From positions 1 through 24,893 of the IMG/VR virus record IMGVR_UViG_3300033984_000019: DNA of 24,893 nucleotides. The stretch is one strand, 5' to 3'. This document shows, one piece after another, positions 17,650 to 24,142 of this stretch. The position numbers and the translations under genes were made by a program. The stretch is from a virus. Positions within the stretch are counted from its first letter, which is position 1. The number at the start of each line of letters is the position of its first letter. Below the pieces are notes generated by a model, which was not told the DNA's origin, made no database searches, and was given only the letters and a program-made list of their open reading frames with translations.

Positions 17650-18218
17650 AATTTTTGTGTTTTATAAAACATTACAAATACTTTTCTGCTATTTATAAAT
17701 TCGTTAGGGTATTTACTATGGAAATAATTACATGGGTAAGATAGCAATCTATTTTGCTTATGACCTACCACGGACTTTAATTTCCATTTATCTCTATCGT
17801 TTGAATCTTCTGTTAATAATCTGTTATATTCTTCTGGTACAATATTCTCAAACTTTTCACCATACTTATAATGTTCCCAAAAAGCGGTTCCGTTTAAGTC
17901 ACTATAGCTATCTTCCGATACATATAATACTATAGCTCTATCAGGTTGTTGGCCTTCTATTATAGAATCGTTATGTATCCTCCAATCATTATCTTGTCCT
18001 TGTTTAGCTTCTCTAAAGAATCCTAATATAGGAGATACTGTTGTTCCTTCTATATCAGATATACGATCGCATATCCAATTCATAAAATCTTTAGAAGGTT
18101 GTTTCACCCAGAATGATTTTCCAGGTGTTACAACTTCTTCATAAATAGATTGGTCTTCTTCAATGCGATCTAGCAATTCTTTTGGTAAAAAATCGTCTAT
18201 TATATATATATCTTTCAT
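17646..18218 (-). CDS. 2-oxoglutarate/Fe(II)-dependent oxygenase (prolyl-hydroxylase-like fold)
   Basis: A 190-residue protein with the double-stranded beta-helix iron site of 2OG oxygenases: H82-x-D84 (RIHNDSI), a distal H167 (NYFHSKYP) and R178 eleven residues later (NSRKVFVMFY), the residue expected to bind the 2-oxoglutarate carboxylate. The N-terminus (IYIIDDFLPKELLDRI) is the usual opening of phage prolyl-4-hydroxylase-like oxygenases, and the size (about 190-200 aa) is typical. Expected chemistry is O2-dependent hydroxylation with decarboxylation of 2OG; the substrate could be protein, a nucleobase or a small molecule. It follows nrdA by one base and overlaps the next gene by four, so it is in the ribonucleotide reductase operon. 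The family call is firm; the substrate is unknown. Confidence 0.85.
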   Translation of the reverse strand: MKDIYIIDDFLPKELLDRIEEDQSIYEEVVTPGKSFWVKQPSKDFMNWICDRISDIEGTTVSPILGFFREAKQGQDNDWRIHNDSIIEGQQPDRAIVLYVSEDSYSDLNGTAFWEHYKYGEKFENIVPEEYNRLLTEDSNDRDKWKLKSVVGHKQNRLLSYPCNYFHSKYPNEFINSRKVFVMFYKTQKL

Positions 18219-18219
18219 A

Positions 18220-19956
18220 CTACCCTTCGCAAGATAAACAGCCTTCGTCCATAGCTTTAGCGGCTAAGTCACCACGCAATACAGATTCTGTTCGCATATA
18301 ATACAAAGTTTTAATACCTTTTTTCCATGCATCCATGTGAACTTTATTAATCCACTTTGGAGTAGCTTCACTTGGAAATGCCATATTCAAACTAACGCTC
18401 TGATCAATATACTGTTGTCTTATTCCAGCTTGATTGACTAATTCTAATTGATTTATCTCCTTGAACGTTTTGAAAACATCTTTAGCCGGGATGTCGTTAT
18501 TAAGCAAAATATCATTGAGCTCGTCAATATTTTGAACAGAACCTCCATCAGCCAATATTTTTGTCCAAATTTCATCTGTGTTTAATTTATGTTTTTTTAA
18601 TAGTTTAACTAAAGTTGGGTTCTTTCTAATAAAAGTTCCTTTCGCACTTTGCTCCGTAAATACATTAGCTGCCCAAGGTTCGATACCAGAAGAAACATTC
18701 CCACTAAGCTTACTATTACTAACCGTTGGCGCAATAGCCCTAAGATGAGTATTGCGTAAACCAGTTCCAACACACCATAACGGCTCGCCATATACTTCAG
18801 CGAGTGCTTTACTAGCTCTTTCGCTTTCAATTTTAATTTGGCTAAATATTTTTCTCGTTTCGTACTGTGCAAGCAATCCCTCAAAAGGCAATCCTTTTTC
18901 TTGCAAGTATGTATGCCAACCAAGCACTCCAAGTCCGAGAGCTCTGCCTTTGGTAGCGGACCTAATTGCATTGTCAAATCCTCGTAATCCTTTAGCTCTT
19001 TGTATAAACTCTTCCATGACTCCGTCAAGGAACCAGGTAGCGTCATATATGAGGTTTGTGTCTTTCCATTCTTCATATTTTGCTAGATTTAATGATGATA
19101 AACAACAAACAAAACTATGCGTTTCGTCCGTATGTAGGGTTATTTCGCTACATATATTAGTCATGTGAACTTTTAATCCGTTTGTTTTATAAGCTTGAGG
19201 ATTCGTTTTATTAACATTTCCTTTAAACATAACATACGGCTCTCCAGTTGCTTTTCGTTTTCTAAGAAGTTTACTCCATCTATCCCTAGCCACAGCATCT
19301 CCTTGTTCAAGTTTACGCATAAACTTATCGCCAACAATTGCGCATTGATGTAAGTTAAGCGACTGTCTGTTAACATCTCCTTTAGGTTCGCGGATTTCAA
19401 GCCATTCTTCAAAGTCAGGGTGCTCAATGTTGATATTAACTGAAGCAGCTCCTCTTCTAACCGAGCCTTGATTAGTCGCGAGGATCGTTGAATCATAGAT
19501 TTTACAAAAAGGGACGACTCCGTCTGATGTTCCATTACCTGTTATTTTTGCGCCAGCGGGTCTAATTTGATTAATACCGATACCAACTCCACCGCCGTGC
19601 TTAGCGAGTAGCATCATCTCTAAATTTTTTGTACCAATATCTTGAATACTATCTGCAACATCAATACCAAAACAACTAATTGGTAAGCCTCTATCTGTTC
19701 CTGTATTTGATAATACTGGTGAAGCCAAACACAACCAACCATTCCATATATATTCAAAGAAAGTATCTGTTAATTCAGGTTTATACAATCTTTTTGCTAC
19801 AGTTGACGCGACGCGCATATAAGCATCTTTTGGAGACTCATAATATAATAAGTATCCTCCAGCAATTGTCTTCTTATACACGTCCGTATCAGCCCACACG
19901 GGATAATCTTCGCCTTTTATCCAATTAGGATCCCAGCCATTTATTTTTTCACTCAT
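18220..19956 (-). CDS. nrdA: Class I ribonucleoside-diphosphate reductase, alpha (large) subunit, no ATP-cone
   Basis: Reduces ribonucleoside diphosphates to deoxyribonucleotides with the beta subunit encoded just upstream. From the ATG at 19956 the protein is 578 residues. Conserved residues are visible: C95 (PISCFG), the substrate-site triad N267-x-C269-x-E271 (TNICSEITL), C284/C285 (FVCCLSSLN) as the redox partner region, the radical-transfer pair Y552-Y553 (LYYMRT) and C-terminal C573/C576 (CLSC) for thioredoxin or glutaredoxin-type re-reduction. It is much shorter than E. coli NrdA (761 aa): the N-terminal ATP-cone that mediates dATP inhibition is absent, common in phage enzymes and expected to leave it less feedback-regulated. 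The frame extends upstream to a GTG at 19977, but that overlaps nrdB, while the ATG at 19956 follows an A/T-rich leader, so the ATG is preferred. Confidence 0.96.
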   Translation of the reverse strand: MSEKINGWDPNWIKGEDYPVWADTDVYKKTIAGGYLLYYESPKDAYMRVASTVAKRLYKPELTDTFFEYIWNGWLCLASPVLSNTGTDRGLPISCFGIDVADSIQDIGTKNLEMMLLAKHGGGVGIGINQIRPAGAKITGNGTSDGVVPFCKIYDSTILATNQGSVRRGAASVNINIEHPDFEEWLEIREPKGDVNRQSLNLHQCAIVGDKFMRKLEQGDAVARDRWSKLLRKRKATGEPYVMFKGNVNKTNPQAYKTNGLKVHMTNICSEITLHTDETHSFVCCLSSLNLAKYEEWKDTNLIYDATWFLDGVMEEFIQRAKGLRGFDNAIRSATKGRALGLGVLGWHTYLQEKGLPFEGLLAQYETRKIFSQIKIESERASKALAEVYGEPLWCVGTGLRNTHLRAIAPTVSNSKLSGNVSSGIEPWAANVFTEQSAKGTFIRKNPTLVKLLKKHKLNTDEIWTKILADGGSVQNIDELNDILLNNDIPAKDVFKTFKEINQLELVNQAGIRQQYIDQSVSLNMAFPSEATPKWINKVHMDAWKKGIKTLYYMRTESVLRGDLAAKAMDEGCLSCEG

Positions 19957-19970
19957 TTTATTTAATTTAA

Positions 19971-20939
19971 TTACCACATGTCCGCAAAATCTTCATTCTC
20001 TCCTGACTTGCTATAGTCTGTTGGTCTAATAGCAAAGAAGTCTGTATGTGTTACTCCGCCCGATAAATGGTAGAACCAATCTAGATTCTTAGCTTTAGCA
20101 TCGTCATAAGCAAAATAGTTGCCAAGATCTAAATAACCAAGCTCTAATAGTTTTTCATTAGTACGCTTTCTTAAGAAGTGTTTTAAGTCCTCAGCTGATA
20201 TACCTTCTATATCGCCCATCTCAAACATCTTATCGATGTAACTATGCTCGAGTTTAACCATTAAAGCTGCGGCAGTAATAATATCTTCTCTGCAAGCTTC
20301 TAATAACGTAGAATCTTCTTCGCACATGTGCCTAAATAATTGGCAGCCCATCTTACTGTGAAGCGATTCGTCTCTAACAGACCATTTCATTTGTTGTCCA
20401 ATACCTTTAAGTAAATTCCTTAATTGAAAAGAGTATAATACAGCAAAAGCAGAATAAAGACTAACACCCTCAGCAAAGGCGCTAAACACAGCAAGAGACT
20501 TAGCAATCCCAGCGTGAGAGTTGCCTTCATATCCAACCAAGTTGTTAAACCTTTCAGCCGTTGCTGGCTCGTGTAAAAAAGCTTTGTAATCTTCAAGCCC
20601 AAGTGTTTCATTTAAGTAACTGTAGGCAACAGCGTGAATAGTTTCTTGTGATCCAAACATCATAGCCATTTGCTGTATCTCATGTTTAGGAAACCAACCA
20701 ACCACTTTTTGTGTCCAATAATCTGAAACTGCGCATTCTGTTTGAGCAAAACCCAGTAGAATATTTCCTACTAGGTTCTTTTCTTTTTCATTTAATTTTT
20801 CATTCCAGTCTTTTAAATCTCCGGACATACTAATTTCAGTATGTAGCCACATTGCTTGCGCTTGCTTTAGCCAACCTTCAGTGTAGTAGATAGGGTATTC
20901 AAATGGCTTGTACTCTAATCTTTTATCGAATAACCCCAT
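19971..20939 (-). CDS. nrdB: Class I ribonucleoside-diphosphate reductase, beta (radical-generating) subunit
   Basis: A 322-residue ferritin-like protein that makes and delivers the radical to NrdA. Metal ligands by motif: E68 (FAQTECA), E99 and H102 (SQETIHAVAY), E157 (FAEGVSLY), E191 and H194 (RDESLH). Y106, four residues after H102, matches the radical tyrosine of class Ia (E. coli Y122). The first ligand is Glu where E. coli and human enzymes have Asp (a 31-residue spacing to E99 supports the alignment), a feature otherwise associated with some other class I metal-cofactor subclasses. The C-terminus contains Y309 and an acidic tail, as expected for binding NrdA. The nrdA start lies 14 bases downstream. 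Class I is certain; the exact cofactor (Fe/Fe, Mn/Fe or other) cannot be read from sequence. Confidence 0.96.
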   Translation of the reverse strand: MGLFDKRLEYKPFEYPIYYTEGWLKQAQAMWLHTEISMSGDLKDWNEKLNEKEKNLVGNILLGFAQTECAVSDYWTQKVVGWFPKHEIQQMAMMFGSQETIHAVAYSYLNETLGLEDYKAFLHEPATAERFNNLVGYEGNSHAGIAKSLAVFSAFAEGVSLYSAFAVLYSFQLRNLLKGIGQQMKWSVRDESLHSKMGCQLFRHMCEEDSTLLEACREDIITAAALMVKLEHSYIDKMFEMGDIEGISAEDLKHFLRKRTNEKLLELGYLDLGNYFAYDDAKAKNLDWFYHLSGGVTHTDFFAIRPTDYSKSGENEDFADMW

Positions 20940-20945
20940 ATTTTT

Positions 20946-21116
20946 TTAATTAAAAATTTCTAAAGCAAAATCAATAAATGGTATGTATAGCACATGAAGC
21001 TTTGAGTTATCATATTCATAAGTTCTAATACCAAATAATATTCCAGGATATACACCTACTGATATTTCCCAACCACTTTCTCTTTCTTCTTGGTTAACCG
21101 CTTTCTTTTTGTTCAT
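20946..21116 (-). CDS. Small protein of unknown function (56 aa)
   Basis: An ATG at 21114-21116 opens a 56-residue frame ending in TAA at 20946-20948, filling what would otherwise be a gap between nrdB and the upstream genes. The product starts Lys-rich (MNKKKAVNQEERESGWEISV) and ends in a hydrophobic aromatic stretch (LHVLYIPFIDFALEIFN); the middle (GVYPGILFGIRTYEY) reads as beta strands. It has no recognised domain or clear membrane span. The tight fit between flanking genes (5 bases from its upstream neighbour, 6 bases before the nrdB start) and the A/T-rich leader (AATTAAT before ATG) support it being coding. Function unknown. Confidence 0.66.
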   Translation of the reverse strand: MNKKKAVNQEERESGWEISVGVYPGILFGIRTYEYDNSKLHVLYIPFIDFALEIFN

Positions 21117-21121
21117 ATTAA

Positions 21122-21289
21122 TTATTTAAGTTTGTTATATTTTTCTATTACTTCCATTAATTCTTTCCATGATACTTTACCTTTAATAGTAAAGGACCAA
21201 GTAATCCATTTATCTATTTGTCTTTCAGCGTATCTTTTTGCTGCTTCTCGCTTCGTTCTAATAGAATCAAGTGTATCGTCTCTTTGCAT
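21122..21289 (-). CDS. Small basic helical protein of unknown function (55 aa), overlapping the endonuclease gene
   Basis: An ATG at 21287-21289 opens a 55-residue frame ending at a TAA (21122-21124). The product is highly charged and predicted helical (TLDSIRTKREAAKRYAERQI, then DKWITWSFTIKGKVSWKELM). Its first 76 bases overlap the 3' end of the endonuclease gene in another frame. It ends five bases before the start of the next small gene on the same strand, which supports it as a genuine operon member. No known domain. Alternative: a start at an internal codon after the endonuclease stop at 21214 would give a much shorter protein lacking the charged helix, so the overlapping start is preferred but not proven. 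Confidence 0.55.
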   Translation of the reverse strand: MQRDDTLDSIRTKREAAKRYAERQIDKWITWSFTIKGKVSWKELMEVIEKYNKLK

Positions 21290-21693
21290 TCTGGTTGATT
21301 TTGTGGTTTATACAATGTTCTATAGTCCTGGTTATCGTGCATCCATTTTTTAAATAGCTTCCATCTAAGCGGAAATGAATCATTAGCTCTACCTTTTGTT
21401 TCAATTATAAAGTCTATGCCAACAAAATCCGGCGTATACTTTAAATTTAAAACTTTCTTATTACCTCTATTTATAAAATCACCCTTGCCATTAGATTGTC
21501 TTTCAACACAATTATTAGGGAATATAAAAGCCGGGACTAATTCATACGTGTAACCTTCGTATTTAAAATCAATCCCTGCTTCTTTTAAAGCTTGATACAT
21601 ATACTTCTCAAGTCCGGAAGCAAAGGTAATGCCATCATACATTACCTTTTTTGCCACCACTGGTCCTTTCTTTCTAACTATTCGTTTAGCCAT
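21214..21693 (-). CDS. T7 endonuclease I-like Holliday junction resolvase (PD-(D/E)XK)
   Basis: A 159-residue nuclease. The PD-(D/E)XK active site is complete: E29 (SGLEKYM), D89 (YTPDF) and E98-x-K100 (IIETKGR), matching the Glu, Asp, Glu-x-Lys set of T7 endonuclease I (149 aa), which also has the Ser-Gly-Leu-Glu and Tyr-Thr-Pro-Asp-Phe phrases. The following helix (SFPLRWKLFKKWMHDN) is typical of phage members. Expected activity is metal-dependent cutting of branched DNA such as Holliday junctions and replication intermediates, useful before packaging and possibly for degrading host DNA. It overlaps the preceding MazG-like gene by 8 bases and the following 55-aa gene by 76 bases. A DUF1064-type nuclease of the same superfamily is the main alternative name. 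Confidence 0.85.
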   Translation of the reverse strand: MAKRIVRKKGPVVAKKVMYDGITFASGLEKYMYQALKEAGIDFKYEGYTYELVPAFIFPNNCVERQSNGKGDFINRGNKKVLNLKYTPDFVGIDFIIETKGRANDSFPLRWKLFKKWMHDNQDYRTLYKPQNQPECKETIHLILLERSEKQQKDTLKDK

Positions 21694-22009
21694 TGCATGT
21701 TGGTCTTAATGTATCACCATTCCATGTATTTTGTGTTTGAGGATATACTTGCACATATTCATATTTTACTTCTATTTTTTTTATAGCAGCATCTTCTTGC
21801 AAATTTTGTAACTCTTCTTTTAAGCGTTGCATATACAAAACAGCATCCATCAACTCTTCTTGCAAATGATTAGCCCATGCAAACAAATCTGACTTATCAT
21901 CTCGTAATGTTTTGCCATACTTTGCAAAGCCTACATTTGATCGCTCAATAAACTTGTCTACAACAGACTCTACAACTGGATCTCTAAACTCAATTTCTTT
22001 TTTTCTCAT
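21686..22009 (-). CDS. Short MazG-like (all-alpha NTP pyrophosphatase-like) protein
   Basis: A 107-residue protein. Residues about 10-68 hold a phage-typical helical pattern: RSNVGFAKYGKTL, then WANHLQEELMDAVLYMQRLK. E51-E52-x-x-D55 in the second helix resembles the acidic helix of MazG-like/all-alpha NTP pyrophosphatases, which bind Mg and cleave (d)NTPs to (d)NMP. Only one acidic helix motif is clear, so the chain may be a half-site protein working as an oligomer, or a non-catalytic relative. The tail after residue 70 is Gln/Glu-rich and probably flexible. It abuts the GIY-YIG/MazG fusion gene upstream (they share base 22009) and overlaps the endonuclease gene by 8 bases downstream. Catalysis is inferred, not certain. 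Confidence 0.62.
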   Translation of the reverse strand: MRKKEIEFRDPVVESVVDKFIERSNVGFAKYGKTLRDDKSDLFAWANHLQEELMDAVLYMQRLKEELQNLQEDAAIKKIEVKYEYVQVYPQTQNTWNGDTLRPTCNG

Positions 22010-22806
22010 TATAGTGTTTCTTTCATAAAAGTACCGTTTTGCATTGAGCCTTTACGATTCTTGATTTCAGTATAGGCAGAATTAATGCAATCTTCTATCT
22101 TCAATCCATTCATTGCTGCAAGATTAGTTAATACAACAACACAATCACCAATAGCGTCAACAAATTCAATTTGATCGCTTTTTAATATTGCTTTAGCTAA
22201 TTCGCCAACTTCTTCTTGTAATTTAATATACTGAGTTTTTGTATCGCCTGATTTATAAATACCTCTTTCATCTGCCCACAATCTAATCAAGTCGTATACG
22301 TTGCTATCAAATTTAGATTTACTTTCAACTTTATTACCTGATAAGCTTTTAGCAAACTCATATAATGCTTTATTATACACATAAGTTCTATCGGGATTAT
22401 ACATGGATACATTAGCATTTTTCATAATCCATTCTGCTATTTCAGGTGTTAATGTACAATTACCAAAGTCATTATCTAACCTTGCCCCTAAGTTGTCAAA
22501 CAAATTACCCTTAAGTTTATTAATAGGACACGGAAATGTTGTTGTCTGTTCTGTTACATTTAATTTCATTTGATTTTTGTTTTTATTGATTAAATTCTTA
22601 TACGATTGTCTATCTATTTTATAGCCGTAGATAAGTTGAAGTGCTAATTCTTGATCCGATATATAATCTATATCTTCACTTGAATCTAGCACTTCATATT
22701 CTCCAGTCTGATACCCTTGTTGTATCGTTAATCTATCTTTAAGATTACGTGTAACTCCTATTTTTTTACCAAAAATATGATACAAATAATAAATTGTTTT
22801 TGTCAT
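22009..22806 (-). CDS. GIY-YIG-like domain fused to MazG-type nucleotide pyrophosphohydrolase
   Basis: A 265-residue two-domain protein. The N-terminus (about 4-70) has the GIY-YIG layout: first strand YYLYHI (6-11), second strand KKIGVT (14-19) followed by RNLKDRL with an Arg at 25 like the catalytic Arg of the family, and a helix with a Glu (QELALQ, E53) that could be the metal ligand. Residues about 80-165 form a linker. The C-terminus (about 168-265) is a MazG domain: WADERGI, QEEVGELAKAI (E198/E199, E202) and FVDAIGDCVVVLTNLA (D217, D221), which cleaves (d)NTPs to the monophosphate plus pyrophosphate. It sits between the thymidylate-synthase-family gene and the short MazG-like gene. The MazG call is firm; nuclease activity of the first domain is uncertain. 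Confidence 0.8.
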   Translation of the reverse strand: MTKTIYYLYHIFGKKIGVTRNLKDRLTIQQGYQTGEYEVLDSSEDIDYISDQELALQLIYGYKIDRQSYKNLINKNKNQMKLNVTEQTTTFPCPINKLKGNLFDNLGARLDNDFGNCTLTPEIAEWIMKNANVSMYNPDRTYVYNKALYEFAKSLSGNKVESKSKFDSNVYDLIRLWADERGIYKSGDTKTQYIKLQEEVGELAKAILKSDQIEFVDAIGDCVVVLTNLAAMNGLKIEDCINSAYTEIKNRKGSMQNGTFMKETL

Positions 22807-22815
22807 AATTCTTAT

Positions 22816-23589
22816 TTACACAGCTACTGTCGCTGTTATTATTGAGCCATGTTCATAATTAATTAACTCTAGTAATTTGTCACCAAATTTATATATTGGC
22901 AATTCAAATGTTTTTTGTTTTAAATATTCATGGACCGCTTCGCGCTGGTTATTATATATATGAGCATCGACAATTTGAATGTCTAATGTATTTGCTTTTA
23001 AACCAGTTTCTTCAGCAACATACAAGAGTATTTTTGTGAATAATGCAACATCATAAGGTATGCCTAAAAATAAATCTCCTGATCTTTGTACAACAAACAT
23101 ATTAAGTTTGCCTTTGTCAACAAAGAATTGGAAATATAAATAACAAGGGGGCAATGCCATTTGATCTTGTTGAGCAGGATTCCATAATGATATGATATGT
23201 CTACGGCTATCCTGTTCGGTCCTTAATGATTTTATTAAGTTTCGCATTTGATCTATATTTTGATCGTTAAAATTACGCATTTGATGCCCATATACGGGGC
23301 CTAAGTCTCCATTTTCATCTGCCCAAGCATCCCAGATTTTTACGCCAGCATCTTGGAATCTTTTTATATTTGTTTCGCCATTCATAAACCAATCAAATTC
23401 AGTATCAAATATCTTTTGTGACATTTTTCTACCGGTTATAATTGGAAAATGTTTTGAAACATCTATACTTAAAACCATATTGAATACAGATTTACTACCA
23501 ACCCCTGTTCTATCGTTTCTTTCTGTTCCGTTTTCTAAGCAATGCCTTAAGATTTGTTTATATTGCAATTCATAATCTATTTTCATCAT
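22816..23589 (-). CDS. thyA: Thymidylate synthase family enzyme, probably dCMP-specific (methylase or hydroxymethylase)
   Basis: A 257-residue folate-dependent pyrimidine C5-methyltransferase-type enzyme. Active-site landmarks: NDRTG (25-29), E64 (TEFDWF), IWDAWADENGDLGPVYG (85-101), R129-R130 (DSRRHI), nucleophile C149 (LPPCYLYF), QRSGD (168-172), H210-x-Y212 (DAHIYNN) and a C-terminus ending TVAV. Residue 180, in FLGIPYDVA, is Asp where dUMP-specific ThyA has Asn (E. coli N177, FLGLPFNIA). The same Asn-to-Asp change marks T4 dCMP hydroxymethylase and converts a bacterial enzyme into a dCMP methylase, so dCMP is the likely substrate. The symbol refers to the family only. The frame reaches a TTG at 23616, but that overlaps the upstream gene; the ATG at 23589, one base after that gene's stop, is preferred. 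The MazG fusion gene follows after 9 bases. Confidence 0.93.
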   Translation of the reverse strand: MMKIDYELQYKQILRHCLENGTERNDRTGVGSKSVFNMVLSIDVSKHFPIITGRKMSQKIFDTEFDWFMNGETNIKRFQDAGVKIWDAWADENGDLGPVYGHQMRNFNDQNIDQMRNLIKSLRTEQDSRRHIISLWNPAQQDQMALPPCYLYFQFFVDKGKLNMFVVQRSGDLFLGIPYDVALFTKILLYVAEETGLKANTLDIQIVDAHIYNNQREAVHEYLKQKTFELPIYKFGDKLLELINYEHGSIITATVAV

Positions 23590-23590
23590 A

Positions 23591-23932
23591 TTAAAATAAT
23601 TTAGGGTTAGATTCAATAACTTTTTCTTTTCTCGTATTTTTCTTTACAACTTTAACTTCTTCCTTAATTATTATATTATGGTGTTTGTTATAATAATATA
23701 AAAAATATACATACATCTGTTTCCAGATTTCATTCTTTTCGTAAGCAATTGGACTTTGATTTGATTTTCCGTTAATTGATATTACTATAAACCATTCTGT
23801 TGTACTTTTAGCAAACGGCGATATATAAATACCATTTCTCATACACCACAGCATAGCTTCTTGTTCGCTTACTTTACAGGAATAATTACCCATTTCAATT
23901 GCTCCTTTATTTTTCTTTGAGCCACTGCCCAT
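23591..23932 (-). CDS. Conserved-looking phage protein of unknown function
   Basis: A 113-residue protein not assigned to a family. It starts Gly/Ser/Lys-rich (MGSGSKKNKGAIEMGNYSC), then has a compact alpha/beta core (about 20-85) with SEQEAMLWCMRNGIYI, TTEWFIVISINGK and an aromatic helix KQMYVYFLYYYNKH, and ends in a basic tail (VKVVKKNTRKEKV). The core suggests a small folded domain, possibly nucleic-acid-associated given the basic ends, but no catalytic motif is visible. Its start codon directly follows the TAA of the upstream 64-aa gene, and its own stop precedes the thymidylate-synthase-family ATG by one base, so it is part of the same translated chain of genes. Function unknown. Confidence 0.72.
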   Translation of the reverse strand: MGSGSKKNKGAIEMGNYSCKVSEQEAMLWCMRNGIYISPFAKSTTEWFIVISINGKSNQSPIAYEKNEIWKQMYVYFLYYYNKHHNIIIKEEVKVVKKNTRKEKVIESNPKLF

Positions 23933-24127
23933 TTATAATAATCCTTTTTCTTTTTTATAGATTTCTAATAGTTCTTTAAGCGATTCAAAATATTTTGTTT
24001 CTCTTTTAATAAGCCAATCTGCAAATCCAATAGCAAAATCTTCCGCTGTTTTTTCTAACTTTTTAGTATCTCCAGAAGAAATCCACGTTGATAAATTTAA
24101 CTTTCTAATTTTTTCTTTTAATGTCAT
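23933..24127 (-). CDS. Small helical protein of unknown function (64 aa)
   Basis: A 64-residue charged protein predicted to be two helices (MTLKEKIRKLNLSTWI, then TAEDFAIGFADWLIKRETKY and SLKELLEIYKKEKG). No recognised family, membrane span or cysteine. It is followed without a gap by the 113-aa gene (TAA then ATG) and starts 15 bases after the helicase stop with an A/T-rich leader, so it is a credible operon member. The WLIK...YFESLKELLEIYK pattern is common among small phage early proteins, but gives no function. Confidence 0.68.
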   Translation of the reverse strand: MTLKEKIRKLNLSTWISSGDTKKLEKTAEDFAIGFADWLIKRETKYFESLKELLEIYKKEKGLL

Positions 24128-24142
24128 AATATTTTTTTTAAA

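Noticed and set aside
18609-19168. Alternative-frame readings inside nrdA (18609-19076 on the minus strand, 18752-19168 on the plus strand)
   Set aside because: nrdA is unambiguous here with catalytic residues in its own frame; the alternatives show no domain.
19957-19977. Upstream GTG start for nrdA (7 extra residues)
   Set aside because: It overlaps the nrdB coding end, and the ATG at 19956 has an A/T-rich leader and gives a natural N-terminus.
23590-23616. Upstream TTG start for the thymidylate-synthase-family gene
   Set aside because: It overlaps the end of the 113-aa gene, and the ATG at 23589 directly follows that gene's stop, matching the tight packing of the operon.
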